A DNA stretch of 64,000 nt, taken from NCBI RefSeq assembly GCF_900100495.1, contig NZ_FNCT01000002.1:496001-560000 (forward strand). Direction: 5' to 3'. A program made the position numbers and the translations under genes. Positions 39,258-47,696 of this stretch are shown piece by piece (position 1 is the stretch's first letter; each line of letters starts with the position of its first letter). The stretch is from Pseudomonas benzenivorans. Lineage in GTDB: Bacteria; Pseudomonadota; Gammaproteobacteria; Pseudomonadales; Pseudomonadaceae. Below the pieces are notes generated by a model. The model saw only the letters and a list, made by a program, of their open reading frames with translations. It had not been told where the DNA came from and ran no database searches.

Positions 39258-40934
39258 TCAGAGTCCTTTAACCGGGGTGATCATCGGCAGATTGAGGCCC
39301 TGCTCGCGGGCGCAGTCGATGGCGATCTGGTAGCCGGCATCGGCGTGACGCATCACCCCGGTGGCCGGGTCGTTGTGCAGCACGCGGGCGATGCGCGCGG
39401 CGGCTTCGTCCGTGCCGTCGCAGACGATGACCACCCCGGAGTGCTGGGAGAAGCCCATGCCGACACCGCCACCGTGGTGCAGCGAGACCCAAGTGGCGCC
39501 GCTGGCGGTGTTCAGCAGGGCATTGAGCAGCGGCCAGTCGGATACGGCATCGGAACCGTCCTGCATGGCCTCGGTCTCGCGGTTGGGGCTGGCCACCGAG
39601 CCGGAGTCGAGGTGGTCGCGGCCGATCACCACCGGTGCGGACAGCTCGCCGCTGCGGACCATCTCGTTGAACGCCAGGCCGAGTTTGGCGCGCAGGCCCA
39701 GGCCGACCCAGCAGATGCGTGCCGGCAGGCCCTGGAAGGCGATGCGCTCGCGGGCCATGTCCAGCCAATGGTGCAGGTGGGCGTCGTCCGCGATCAGTTG
39801 CTTGACCTTGGCGTCGGTCTTGTAGATGTCCTCGGGATCGCCGGACAGCGCGGCCCAGCGGAACGGGCCGATGCCGCGGCAGAACAGCGGACGGATATAG
39901 GCAGGGACGAAACCGGGGAAGTCGAAGGCATTGCTCACCCCCTCTTCCAAGGCCATCTGGCGGATGTTGTTGCCGTAGTCGAAGGTCGGCACGCCGATCT
40001 TCTGGAAGTCCAGCATGGCGCGCACGTGCACCGCCATCGACTGCTTGGCCGCCTTGACCACTGCGGCCGGCTCGCTCTGCGCGCGCTCGCGGTACTGCTC
40101 CCAGCTCCAGCCGATCGGCAGGTAGCCGTTGAGCGGATCGTGGGCACTGGTCTGGTCGGTGACCATATCCGGGCGCACGCCGCGCTTGACCAGCTCCGGG
40201 AGAATCTCGGCGGCGTTGCCACAGAGGGCGATGGAAATGGCCTTGCCTTCGGCGCAGTACTTGGCGATGCGCGCCAGGGCGTCGTCCAGATCGCTGGCCT
40301 GCTCGTCGACGTAGCGGGTCTTCAGGCGGAAGTCGATGCGGCTCTGCTGGCACTCGATGTTCAGGGAGCAGGCGCCGGCCAGGGTCGCTGCGAGCGGCTG
40401 GGCGCCGCCCATGCCGCCGAGGCCGGCAGTCAGCACCCACTTGCCGGCCAGGTTGCCGGCATAGTGCTGGCGCCCGGCCTCGACGAAGGTCTCGTAGGTG
40501 CCCTGGACGATGCCCTGGCTGCCGATGTAGATCCACGAACCGGCGGTCATCTGGCCATACATGGCCAGGCCCTTGGCGTCCAGTTCGTTGAAGTGTTCCC
40601 AGGTGGCCCAGTGCGGCACCAGGTTGGAGTTGGCGATCAGCACCCGCGGCGCGTTGGCGTGGGTCTTGAACACGCCGACCGGCTTGCCGGATTGCACCAG
40701 CAGGGTCTCGTCGTCGTTCAGCTGCTTGAGACTCGCGACTATCTGGTCGTAGCACTCCCAGTTGCGCGCGGCGCGGCCAATGCCGCCGTACACCACCAGC
40801 TCCTTGGGATTCTCGGCCACTTCGGGGTCGAGGTTGTTCATCAGCATGCGCAACGGCGCTTCGGTCAGCCAGCTCTTGGCATTCAACTGGGTGCCGCGCG
40901 GGGCGCGGATTTCGATATCGCGAAACTTGGTCAT
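39258..40934 (-). CDS. hutU: Urocanate hydratase
   Basis: 558 aa; converts urocanate to imidazolonepropionate using tightly bound NAD+. [48 protein letters not shown] and [26 protein letters not shown] are diagnostic. Start [30 protein letters not shown] (first 10 residues typical). Upstream on this strand are a repeat-like hairpin (40962-41018) and the YjiH-type transporter. Confidence 0.97.
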   Translation of the reverse strand: MTKFRDIEIRAPRGTQLNAKSWLTEAPLRMLMNNLDPEVAENPKELVVYGGIGRAARNWECYDQIVASLKQLNDDETLLVQSGKPVGVFKTHANAPRVLIANSNLVPHWATWEHFNELDAKGLAMYGQMTAGSWIYIGSQGIVQGTYETFVEAGRQHYAGNLAGKWVLTAGLGGMGGAQPLAATLAGACSLNIECQQSRIDFRLKTRYVDEQASDLDDALARIAKYCAEGKAISIALCGNAAEILPELVKRGVRPDMVTDQTSAHDPLNGYLPIGWSWEQYRERAQSEPAAVVKAAKQSMAVHVRAMLDFQKIGVPTFDYGNNIRQMALEEGVSNAFDFPGFVPAYIRPLFCRGIGPFRWAALSGDPEDIYKTDAKVKQLIADDAHLHHWLDMARERIAFQGLPARICWVGLGLRAKLGLAFNEMVRSGELSAPVVIGRDHLDSGSVASPNRETEAMQDGSDAVSDWPLLNALLNTASGATWVSLHHGGGVGMGFSQHSGVVIVCDGTDEAAARIARVLHNDPATGVMRHADAGYQIAIDCAREQGLNLPMITPVKGL

Positions 40935-40961
40935 GGCAGGGTCCTCATTTAAGGGTAGTAG

Positions 40962-41018
40962 CTAGGAGCCTTTCGGACTCGACCGTCCGTAGCGAGGGAA
41001 AGTCCGCCAGGCTCCTAC
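40962..41018. repeat. Imperfect palindrome between YjiH-type transporter and hutU
   Basis: CTAGGAGCCTTTCGGACT (40962-40979) and AGTCCGCCAGGCTCCTAC (41001-41018) are inverted with a few mismatches; loop 21 nt. REP-like intergenic element within the hut operon. Confidence 0.65.
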
Positions 41019-41027
41019 GGGCGGCAT

Positions 41028-42353
41028 TCACAGCCAGCCCATGTATTGCGCCAGGTAGGCCAGCGGGATGCTGAACACCAGGCTGAGCAGGGTGCGTTGC
41101 AGCCAGACCAGCAGCAGGTCGCGCAGACGCAGGGGAATCCGGGTGGCCAGCACGCAGGGAATCGAGGCGGAGAGGAACAGCACGCTGCTCACCGAGACGA
41201 TGGCGGTGACGAACTTGACCAGCGGCTCGGCGTCCTTGAGCAGCATGGCCGGCAGGAACATCTCCGCCAGCCCGGCGGCAATGGCCCGTGCCACCTCCAT
41301 CGGCTCGCTCAGGCCGAACAGCCAGGTCAGCGGGTAGAGCAGCACGCCGATGGCGTCGAACAGCGGGGTGTACTTGGCCGCCAGGAGTCCGAGCAGGCCA
41401 ACGGCGAGGATGCTCGGCAGGATCGCCGCGGTCATGCGCAGGCCGTCGAGGAAGGTCTCGCGCAACGCCGACGCCAGCGACGGCGCCGCGGCGGCCTGCG
41501 CCAGGCCGGCGTTCCAGGCCGCGCGCAGGCGGCTCTCGCCGGCCTGCAACTGCGCTTCGGGGATCGACTCCGAGGGCAGGCGCGCCAGCGGATAGAGGCG
41601 CGCGCTGACCGCGGTGACGGCGAAGGTCACCAGCATGGCGCCCCAGAAATATAGGTTCCAGACCTGCATCAGGCCGAGGGTCTTGGCGATGATCACCATG
41701 AACGGCGCCGATACGGTGGAGAAGCCGGTGGCGATGATCGCCGCCTCGCGTACGCTGTAATGGCCCTGGCGGTACATGCGGTCGGTGATCAGCAGGCCGA
41801 CCGAGTAGCTGCCGACGAAGGAGGCCACCGCGTCGATCGCCGACTTGCCCGGGGTACGCCAGATCGGCCGCATCACCGGCTGCATCAGCACGCCGATCAG
41901 CTCCAGCAGGCCGAAGCCGATCAGGAACACCAGCGCCAACGCGCCCAGCGGCACGATCAGCGCCAGGCTGAGCACCAGCTTGTCGAACAGGAAGGGCAGC
42001 ATGCCCGGCTGGTACAACGCGGCCGGGCCGACGCCGGCCAGGTAGGCCAGGCCGATCAACAGGCCGGCGACCTTGAGCCCGCTGAACACCGCATGGGTCA
42101 GGCTACTGCGCCAACTGCCGCTGAGCCAGGGCTGGATCGCGCCATACAGCATGAACAGCATGGCGAGACCGATCACCAGCGGTCGGGCGTGGAGCTGCAG
42201 GGCGCTGGCGGCATGGTCCAGCAGAATGGTCGAGCGCCCGCCCAGCTCGAAGGGCAGGAAAAACACCAGCAGGCCGACCAGGCTATAGCCCAGTAGCCGC
42301 GCCAGGGCGTGCCCCTGGCTGACGGTAACGGTTGCAGAAAGCTGTTCGGACAT
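41028..42353 (-). CDS. YjiH-family (nucleoside-recognition GATE domain) membrane protein
   Basis: 441 aa with about ten membrane helices: GYSLVGLLVFFLPFELGGRSTILLDH, LVIGLAMLFMLYGAI, LIGVLMQPVMRPIWRTPGKSAIDAVASFVGSYSVGLL, FSTVSAPFMVIIAKTLGLM, and a second repeat with TAAILPSILAVGLLGLLAAKYTPLFDAIG. The GATE (nucleoside-recognition) fold is shared with nucleoside and some amino-acid exporters or importers. First gene of the hutU-side operon, directly behind the HutC/sigma54 promoter, so most likely a histidine- or urocanate-linked transporter. Start at 42353. Confidence 0.82.
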   Translation of the reverse strand: MSEQLSATVTVSQGHALARLLGYSLVGLLVFFLPFELGGRSTILLDHAASALQLHARPLVIGLAMLFMLYGAIQPWLSGSWRSSLTHAVFSGLKVAGLLIGLAYLAGVGPAALYQPGMLPFLFDKLVLSLALIVPLGALALVFLIGFGLLELIGVLMQPVMRPIWRTPGKSAIDAVASFVGSYSVGLLITDRMYRQGHYSVREAAIIATGFSTVSAPFMVIIAKTLGLMQVWNLYFWGAMLVTFAVTAVSARLYPLARLPSESIPEAQLQAGESRLRAAWNAGLAQAAAAPSLASALRETFLDGLRMTAAILPSILAVGLLGLLAAKYTPLFDAIGVLLYPLTWLFGLSEPMEVARAIAAGLAEMFLPAMLLKDAEPLVKFVTAIVSVSSVLFLSASIPCVLATRIPLRLRDLLLVWLQRTLLSLVFSIPLAYLAQYMGWL

Positions 42354-42398
42354 GGCCTTTCACCCTTGGCAGCAGTTCGATGGAAGCGGAGCATATAC

Positions 42399-42425
42399 TT
42401 ACACATACATGCTTGTACATACAAC
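42399..42425 (-). promoter_or_regulatory. HutC operator pair at the hut promoter
   Basis: TTGTACATACAA (42413-42424) is an exact TTGTA-N2-TACAA inverted repeat, matching the HutC site type remembered from Pseudomonas. TTACACATACAT (42399-42410) shares ACATACA 15 bp away. The perfect site covers the predicted sigma54 start point, fitting repression that urocanate relieves. Confidence 0.7.
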
Positions 42426-42429
42426 CATA

Positions 42430-42445
42430 TGCAAGCAAGAGGCCA
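42430..42445 (-). promoter_or_regulatory. Sigma54 promoter of the hut operon
   Basis: On the minus strand TGGCCTCTTGCTTGCA fits TGGCACG-N4-TTGCA with GG-N10-GC spacing. Predicted start ~42418, inside the HutC operator, ~65 nt upstream of the YjiH-type gene. Sigma54 with CbrB or NtrC drives hut in other pseudomonads. Confidence 0.7.
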
Positions 42446-42732
42446 GCCCATCGACAATCCGGGCGGTTTTCCCTTCGACCAGGACGCAGACCTTGAAATA
42501 GCGACTATCCCGCTGGCACGGGCAGCGCTGAACCGCGACTCCAGTTCGCCGACCGACTGTTACCGGAGCGCCTCATCACCTCTAAAAGTGAGTACATGTC
42601 TATACAAATGAGTAGCGCAGTAACAGCCCGACGCCCGACCGGGCCGCTGCCGAATGGGGAAGTCGCGCGCCGGGTGGGAGCCCTCCTTCGCCCGGCAGCG
42701 CGTCTTTAGTGTGAAAGTCGACCAGCGATGGA

Positions 42733-43326
42733 TCAGTCGCGCCGCGGCGTCAGCTCGATCAGGCAACAGACGGCGGCCGGCGCCTGCAGCAGCAGCTCGG
42801 CCAGCTCGCCGGCGGTTTCCAGCTGCAGGCAGTCATGGCGCCCCAGCACCACTGCCGTGGTGCCGGCATAACTCGCCCGCAGCCCGGCATCGGCGGCGAA
42901 CAGCAGCAGGCTGCTGGCGCTGCTGAACAGGCGCAACTCGCCTTTCACCCGCAGCCACTGCAGGCGGGCACGGAAACGCTGCGGGGCATAGATCAAGTTG
43001 AAGTCACGAATCGGACCGCCGAGCAGGCGGCAGTCCACCCGGCTGGCGCCGGCGAAGGCGAAGGGGTCGAACGCCAGCAGCGGCCGCGACAGCGCGTCGT
43101 CGACCCGCAGCTGCATGCCGTCGCCCTCCAGCACGCTGATGATGCGCTGGTAGCCATTGAACGCGGAGAAGCCGCCCGACTCGCCGATATCGGCGATCGA
43201 CAGGCGCCAGCCGAAACCGTCCAGGCCTTCGCCCTGGTCACGGGCGATCTCCTGGGTGCTGCCCGCACCATTCTTCCAGGGCATGCGCGGATAGTCCGCC
43301 GCCCGATGCAGCTGAACCCAGGTCAT
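42733..43326 (-). CDS. hutD: HutD-family protein
   Basis: 197 aa, cupin-like fold: MTWVQLHRAADYPRMPWKNGAGSTQEIARDQ, WRLSIADIGESGGFSAFNGYQRIISVLEGDGMQL and LLGGPIRDFNLIYAPQRFRARL match HutD. In P. fluorescens it is thought to set an upper limit on hut expression; its ligand is not firmly known. The start at 43326 overlaps hutC (ATGA). The longer open frame antisense to nothing else is rejected. Confidence 0.92.
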   Translation of the reverse strand: MTWVQLHRAADYPRMPWKNGAGSTQEIARDQGEGLDGFGWRLSIADIGESGGFSAFNGYQRIISVLEGDGMQLRVDDALSRPLLAFDPFAFAGASRVDCRLLGGPIRDFNLIYAPQRFRARLQWLRVKGELRLFSSASSLLLFAADAGLRASYAGTTAVVLGRHDCLQLETAGELAELLLQAPAAVCCLIELTPRRD

Positions 43327-44075
43327 GAACTGAAACGCCCCTCCAGGCGATGGCGCGAGCCAGGGTGCAGCAGGCGCGCCGAGGTCACCGCCTGCGGCCC
43401 GGACCAGGTGCGCCGGCGAATCAGCAGGCAGGGTTCGCTGCGCTCGATCTGCAACAGCCGGCACTCCTCGGGATCGGCGAGAATCGCCTCGACCACGTGC
43501 TCGCCCTCGGTCAACGGCGCGACGCGCGACAGGTAGGCGTAGGGGGTGATCTGGGTGAAGTCCTGCTTGAGGTAGTCCGGCGCCACCGCGGCATTCACGT
43601 AGCGGTCCTCGAGCTGCACCGGCACGTCATTCTCGTAATGCACGATCAGCGAGTGGAACACCCGCTGGCCTTCGCGCAAATCCAGCGCCAGGGCGCGCTC
43701 CGGGCTGGCCAGTTCCTCGCCCAGACGAATCAGCTTGCTGTGATGGCGATGGCCGCGGGCGGCGATCTCGTCGGCGATGTTGTTCACCGCGAACAGTGCC
43801 GAACGCCCCTTGGGTTCGGCGACGAAGGTGCCCACTCCCTGCATGCGCAGCAGCAGGCCATCGCTGGTCAACTCACGCAGGGCGCGGTTGATGGTCATGC
43901 GGCTGAAGCCCAACTCCTCCACCAGCTCGCTTTCCGAAGGCACGCGATGGTGCGCCGGCCAGGCGCCGCTCTGGATCTGCTGGATGATCATCTGCTTGAC
44001 TTGGGCATACAGGGGCGCGGGTACGTCACTGTGCTGTCCAGCCAGTGCAGAAGGCTTCGAGAGTGGTTTCGCCAT
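43323..44075 (-). CDS. hutC: Histidine utilization repressor HutC (GntR family)
   Basis: 250 aa: N-terminal GntR winged helix (PLYAQVKQMIIQQIQSGAWPAHHRVPSESELVEELGFSRMTINRALRELTSDGLLLRMQGVGTFVAE) and a C-terminal UTRA ligand domain (LYLSRVAPLTEGEH-type; LLQIERSEPCLLIRRRTW). Urocanate releases it from hut operators. Start MAKPLSKPSALAGQ at 44075 with AGGAGAAATGC upstream. Divergent from hutF; operator-like sequence lies between them. Confidence 0.95.
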   Translation of the reverse strand: MAKPLSKPSALAGQHSDVPAPLYAQVKQMIIQQIQSGAWPAHHRVPSESELVEELGFSRMTINRALRELTSDGLLLRMQGVGTFVAEPKGRSALFAVNNIADEIAARGHRHHSKLIRLGEELASPERALALDLREGQRVFHSLIVHYENDVPVQLEDRYVNAAVAPDYLKQDFTQITPYAYLSRVAPLTEGEHVVEAILADPEECRLLQIERSEPCLLIRRRTWSGPQAVTSARLLHPGSRHRLEGRFSS

Positions 44076-44120
44076 GCATTTCTCCTTGTCAGCCAGCTGG
44101 CAGTTTACGATAGCCGCCAA

Positions 44121-44142
44121 TGTCTGTATATGTATATACAAA
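44121..44142. promoter_or_regulatory. HutC operator between hutC and hutF
   Basis: TGTCTGTATATGTATATACAAA contains ATGTATATACAA (44130-44141), one mismatch from TTGTA-N2-TACAA, with the overlapping half CTGTATATGTA. It lies 55 bp from the hutC start and 28 bp from the hutF start, positioned to autoregulate hutCD and repress hutF. Confidence 0.68.
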
Positions 44143-44169
44143 TAAATACCTGTATCTAGGTCGATCATT

Positions 44170-45534
44170 ATGCCCGCATTCCATGCATCTTGCGCACTAC
44201 TACCCGGAGGCTGGGCGAAGAACGTCCGCCTGGAAGTCGACGCCCACGGCAGCCTGGTCGAGGTCAGCGTCGGCGGCTCCGCCGAGGGCGCCGAACGCCT
44301 GCGCGGCCCGCTGTTGCCGAGCATGCCCAACCTGCACTCGCACGCCTTCCAACGCGCCATGGCCGGCCTGGCGGAAGTGGCCGGCAACCCCAACGACAGC
44401 TTCTGGACCTGGCGCGAGCTGATGTACCGCCTGGTCGGCCGGCTCAGCCCGGAGCAGGTCGAGGTGATCGCCCGCCAGCTGTATATCGAGATGCTCAAGG
44501 CCGGCTACACCAGCGTCGCCGAATTCCACTACGTGCACCATGACACGGACGGCCGCCCCTATGCCGATCCGGCCGAGCTGGCCCTGCGCATCAGCCAGGC
44601 GGCCAGCGACGCCGGCATCGGCCTGTGCCTGCTGCCGGTGCTCTACAGCCACTCGGGCTTCGGCGGCCAAGCGCCGAATGCAGGCCAGCGGCGCTTTATC
44701 CACAGCAGCGACAGCTACCTCAACCTCCAGCAGCGCCTACAGCCGCTGATCGAGCAGCATCCAACGCAGCGCCTCGGCCTGTGTTTTCATTCGCTGCGCG
44801 CGGTCACCCCTGAGCAGATCGCGACCGTACTAGGCGCGGATGCCGGCGATTGCCCGATCCATATCCATATCGCCGAACAGCAGCAGGAGGTCGACGACTG
44901 CCTGGCCTGGAGCGGCCGCCGCCCCCTGCAATGGCTGTACGAGCACGCGCCGGTGGACCAGCGCTGGTGCCTGGTGCACGCCACCCATGCACAGACCGAC
45001 GAAGTCAGCCTGATGGCGCGCAGCGGCGCGGTGGCCGGCTTGTGCCTGACCACCGAGGCCAACCTCGGCGACGGTATCTTCCCGGCGGTGGACTACCTGG
45101 CCCAGGGCGGGCGCCTGGGCATCGGCTCGGACAGCCACGTCTCGGTCAGCGTGGCCGAGGAACTGCGCTGGCTGGAGTACGGCCAGCGCCTGCGCGACCA
45201 GAAACGCAATCGCCTGTACCGGAGCGACCAGCCGATGGTCGGCCGCACGCTGTACGATGCCGCCCTGGCCGGCGGAGCTCAGGCGCTGGGGCAGCCGGTC
45301 GGCGCACTGGAAGTCGGCAAGCGCGCCGACTGGCTGGTGCTGGACGGCGACGACCCCTACGTCGCCACGGCCAAGGACGACGCCATCCTCAACCGCTGGC
45401 TGTTTGCCGGCGGCGAGCGGCAGGTCCGCGACGTGATGGTTGGCGGGCGCTGGGTGGTGCGCGACGGCCGACATGCCGGCGAAACGCAAACCGCCCGAGC
45501 CTTCGCCCAGGTGCTGCGCGAATTGCTCGATTGA
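44170..45534 (+). CDS. hutF: Formimidoylglutamate deiminase
   Basis: 454-aa amidohydrolase converting N-formimidoyl-L-glutamate to N-formyl-L-glutamate plus ammonia. LPSMPNLHSHAFQRAMAG (metal His pair), IHIHIAEQQQEVDDCLAW, CLVHATHAQTDEV and LGIGSDSHVSVSVAEELRWLEYGQRL are characteristic. Start at 44170. Divergent from hutCD and completes the route with HutG. Confidence 0.96.
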   Translation: MPAFHASCALLPGGWAKNVRLEVDAHGSLVEVSVGGSAEGAERLRGPLLPSMPNLHSHAFQRAMAGLAEVAGNPNDSFWTWRELMYRLVGRLSPEQVEVIARQLYIEMLKAGYTSVAEFHYVHHDTDGRPYADPAELALRISQAASDAGIGLCLLPVLYSHSGFGGQAPNAGQRRFIHSSDSYLNLQQRLQPLIEQHPTQRLGLCFHSLRAVTPEQIATVLGADAGDCPIHIHIAEQQQEVDDCLAWSGRRPLQWLYEHAPVDQRWCLVHATHAQTDEVSLMARSGAVAGLCLTTEANLGDGIFPAVDYLAQGGRLGIGSDSHVSVSVAEELRWLEYGQRLRDQKRNRLYRSDQPMVGRTLYDAALAGGAQALGQPVGALEVGKRADWLVLDGDDPYVATAKDDAILNRWLFAGGERQVRDVMVGGRWVVRDGRHAGETQTARAFAQVLRELLD

Positions 45535-45614
45535 CGGGCATGCCCGCCGCCCTCATCCGGCGCTGCGCGCCACCTTGACCCACAGGAATGTGGCGAATGC
45601 GGGACTCCCGCCGG

Positions 45615-45658
45615 CTACCCCATGGATGGGGGAGGTAGAAAAATGTCGGGAACATTTT
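45615..45658. terminator. Hairpins after hutF
   Basis: CTACC...GGTAG (45615-45638, inner CCCATGGATGGGG) is followed by AAAATGT-CGGGA-ACATTTT (45640-45658). The second ends in a short T-run on both strands. Possible weak bidirectional terminator between convergent hutF and the lipoprotein gene. Confidence 0.45.
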
Positions 45659-45674
45659 CGAGAACGGGCCGGGG

Positions 45675-45929
45675 TTATTTCAGGCCCTTGCCGGAGAACA
45701 TCAGCACCTTGTCGCCGGCGAACTGCACGCTGATCATGCTCTGCTCGTCGCCCCAGGTGCAGCTGGTGACGCCCAGGGCGCCTGCGCACTCGCTGGGTGC
45801 GCCGAGCAACTGCTCGACCTCCGGCTTGGTCATCCCTGCCTTGAGCTTGGAATAGTTGGCTTGATTGACCTTGCCGCAAGCAACCAGCAACACGCAGCAC
45901 GACAGCAGCGCAAGATAACGCAACGACAT
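45675..45929 (-). CDS. Small SmpA/OmlA-like lipoprotein
   Basis: 84 aa. Lipoprotein signal MSLRYLALLSCCVLLVAC with lipobox LVAC (Cys18), then VNQANYSKLKAGMTKPEVEQLLGAPSEC...CTWGDEQSMISVQFAGDKVLMFSGKGL, the small two-layer fold with the GMTxxEVxxLLG motif shared by SmpA/OmlA/DUF3862 proteins. Two further Cys may form a disulfide. Function unknown. Confidence 0.82.
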   Translation of the reverse strand: MSLRYLALLSCCVLLVACGKVNQANYSKLKAGMTKPEVEQLLGAPSECAGALGVTSCTWGDEQSMISVQFAGDKVLMFSGKGLK

Positions 45930-45999
45930 GGCACAGACTCCTGACTAAACGATGGTCGCAAGCTTGGCACAACGGCCCTATGGCTTGCCGGATTGGAGA

Positions 46000-46602
46000 T
46001 CAGAAACGCGAACCGGGTTCCTCGAGGAAGCGCAATTCCTCCTGGGTCGAGGCTCGACCGAGAACCGCGTTGCGATGAGGGAAGCGGGCGAAGCGGGCGA
46101 TGACCCGCTGGTGACGCTCGGCATAGTCCAGATAGTCGGCGAACAATGGCTGTTCGGCGGCCGGCGCGACGGATAACAGACGTGTGAAGCGGCGCACCGC
46201 CTCGTCCTGCAGGAGAAGGTCTTCGGCGTGCTCCAGGACCATGTAGACGAACACCCGCTGGATCGGCGCCAACGCTGCTTCCCTCTCCCCGTCCAGCCCC
46301 TCGAGCGCCAGCTGCCGGGCCCGCGTGTCACCGGCGAAGGCCAGCGGGCTGCCGCGATGGATCATCCGCGGCAGCTGGTCGAGCAGCAGGATCAGCGCCA
46401 GCCAGCCGTGCGGCTGCTCCGCCCAGTCGCCGAGGCCGCCGGCCAGCGCTTGCTCGACCAGCGCAGCGAAGCGCTCGCGGGCCTCGAGGTCCTGGCGGTC
46501 ATGCTTGCCGAACCACAGCCCGGAGCGCGCCGCCGCGACTTCGGCGGCCGGCGCCTGCGGGCCGAACCACCAGTCGAGCAACGGCTGCCATGGCGCGCCC
46601 AT
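46000..46602 (-). CDS. DUF924-family protein
   Basis: 200 aa, all-helical TPR-like fold; LDWWFGPQ, GLWFGKHDRQDLEARERFAALVEQALAG, WLALILLLDQLPRMIHRGSPLAFAGDTRARQLALEGL and FVYMVLEHAEDL are the recurrent DUF924 blocks. No catalytic motif or signal. It lies 3 bp behind fbp, likely co-transcribed. Role unknown. Confidence 0.88.
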   Translation of the reverse strand: MGAPWQPLLDWWFGPQAPAAEVAAARSGLWFGKHDRQDLEARERFAALVEQALAGGLGDWAEQPHGWLALILLLDQLPRMIHRGSPLAFAGDTRARQLALEGLDGEREAALAPIQRVFVYMVLEHAEDLLLQDEAVRRFTRLLSVAPAAEQPLFADYLDYAERHQRVIARFARFPHRNAVLGRASTQEELRFLEEPGSRF

Positions 46603-46605
46603 GAT

Positions 46606-47613
46606 TCAGTCCTGGTGGTAGGCGGTGACGCGCTCGACTTCCTGCTTGGAGCCGAGGAACACCGCCACGCGCTGGTGCAGGGAGGTTGGCTGGATATCGA
46701 GGATGCGCTGCTCGCCGTTGGTCGCGGCGCCGCCGGCCTGCTCGATGATGAAGGACATCGGGTTGGCCTCGTACATCAGGCGCAACTTGCCCGGTTTCTC
46801 CGGCTCGCGGCCATCGCGCGGATACATGAAGATGCCGCCGCGGGTGAGGATGCGGTGCACGTCGGCGACCATCGAGGCGATCCAGCGCATGTTGTAGTTC
46901 TTTTCCAGCGGCCCAGTCTCGCCGGCCAGCAATTCGCCGACATAGCGCTGCACCGGGGCCTCCCAGTGGCGCTGGTTGGACATGTTGATGGCGAATTCCT
47001 GGGTGGCTTCCGGCACCTTGATGCTGTCGTGGGTCAGCACGAAGCTGCCCAGCTCGCGGTCCAGGGTGAAGCCCTTGACGCCATTGCCGAGGGTCAGCAG
47101 CAGCATGGTCTGCGGGCCGTAGATCGCGTAGCCGGCGGCGACCTGCTGGGTGCCCGGCTGGAGGAAGGCCTCTTCGCCGAGATCGCCGTTCTCGCCATTG
47201 CGATCCGGGCAGCGCAGCACCGAAAAGATGGTGCCGACCGAGACGTTGACGTCGATGTTGGAGGAGCCGTCCAGCGGGTCGAACACCAGCAGGTAGGCGC
47301 CTTTCGGGTACTGGCCGGGAATCTGGTAGGCGTTGTCCATTTCCTCGGAGGCCATGCCGGCCAGGTGGCCGCCCCACTCGTTGGCCTCCAGGAGGATTTC
47401 ATTGGAGAGCACGTCGAGCTTCTTCTGCACCTCGCCCTGCACGTTCTCGGTTTCCATGCTGCCGAGCACGCCGTCCAGCGCGCCCTTGGATACCGCATGG
47501 CTGATGGCCTTGCAGGCCCGCGCCACCACCTCGATAAGGAAGCGCAGATCGGCTGGGGTATTGTGGCTGCGGGTCTGCTCGATCAGATAGCGACTCAGGG
47601 TAACGCGGGACAT
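46606..47613 (-). CDS. fbp: Class I fructose-1,6-bisphosphatase
   Basis: 335 aa; gluconeogenic hydrolysis of FBP to fructose-6-phosphate. [27 protein letters not shown] is the metal-binding DPxDGSS signature; [34 protein letters not shown] and [28 protein letters not shown] are late family blocks. Start [17 protein letters not shown] at 47613. Confidence 0.97.
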   Translation of the reverse strand: MSRVTLSRYLIEQTRSHNTPADLRFLIEVVARACKAISHAVSKGALDGVLGSMETENVQGEVQKKLDVLSNEILLEANEWGGHLAGMASEEMDNAYQIPGQYPKGAYLLVFDPLDGSSNIDVNVSVGTIFSVLRCPDRNGENGDLGEEAFLQPGTQQVAAGYAIYGPQTMLLLTLGNGVKGFTLDRELGSFVLTHDSIKVPEATQEFAINMSNQRHWEAPVQRYVGELLAGETGPLEKNYNMRWIASMVADVHRILTRGGIFMYPRDGREPEKPGKLRLMYEANPMSFIIEQAGGAATNGEQRILDIQPTSLHQRVAVFLGSKQEVERVTAYHQD

Positions 47614-47696
47614 GGGAAGCTCCGGGAAGGAAGAAAAATCGCCCGCAGTTTAACCCTTTACGGGCAGCGGCGCCTCCCACCGCCGCCCACCGGTAT

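Larger units (their letters stand above)
42354..42732 (-). promoter_or_regulatory. hut intergenic control region (379 bp, no gene)
   Basis: Between hutD and the YjiH-type gene, both read leftwards. It contains a sigma54 promoter (42430-42445), a perfect TTGTA-N2-TACAA operator (42413-42424), a degenerate neighbour (42399-42410), a further HutC-like site (42596-42609), and widely spaced TGTTAC (42558-42563) and GTAACA (42620-42625), which resemble CbrB half-sites but are 56 bp apart. The rest shows no ORF. Confidence 0.65.

Noticed and set aside
42514..42529. Plus-strand TGGCACGGGCAGCGCT resembling a sigma54 promoter
   Set aside because: Perfect -24 half but poor -12 (GCGCT), and it points into antisense of hutD/hutC with no plus-strand gene until hutF; probably chance.
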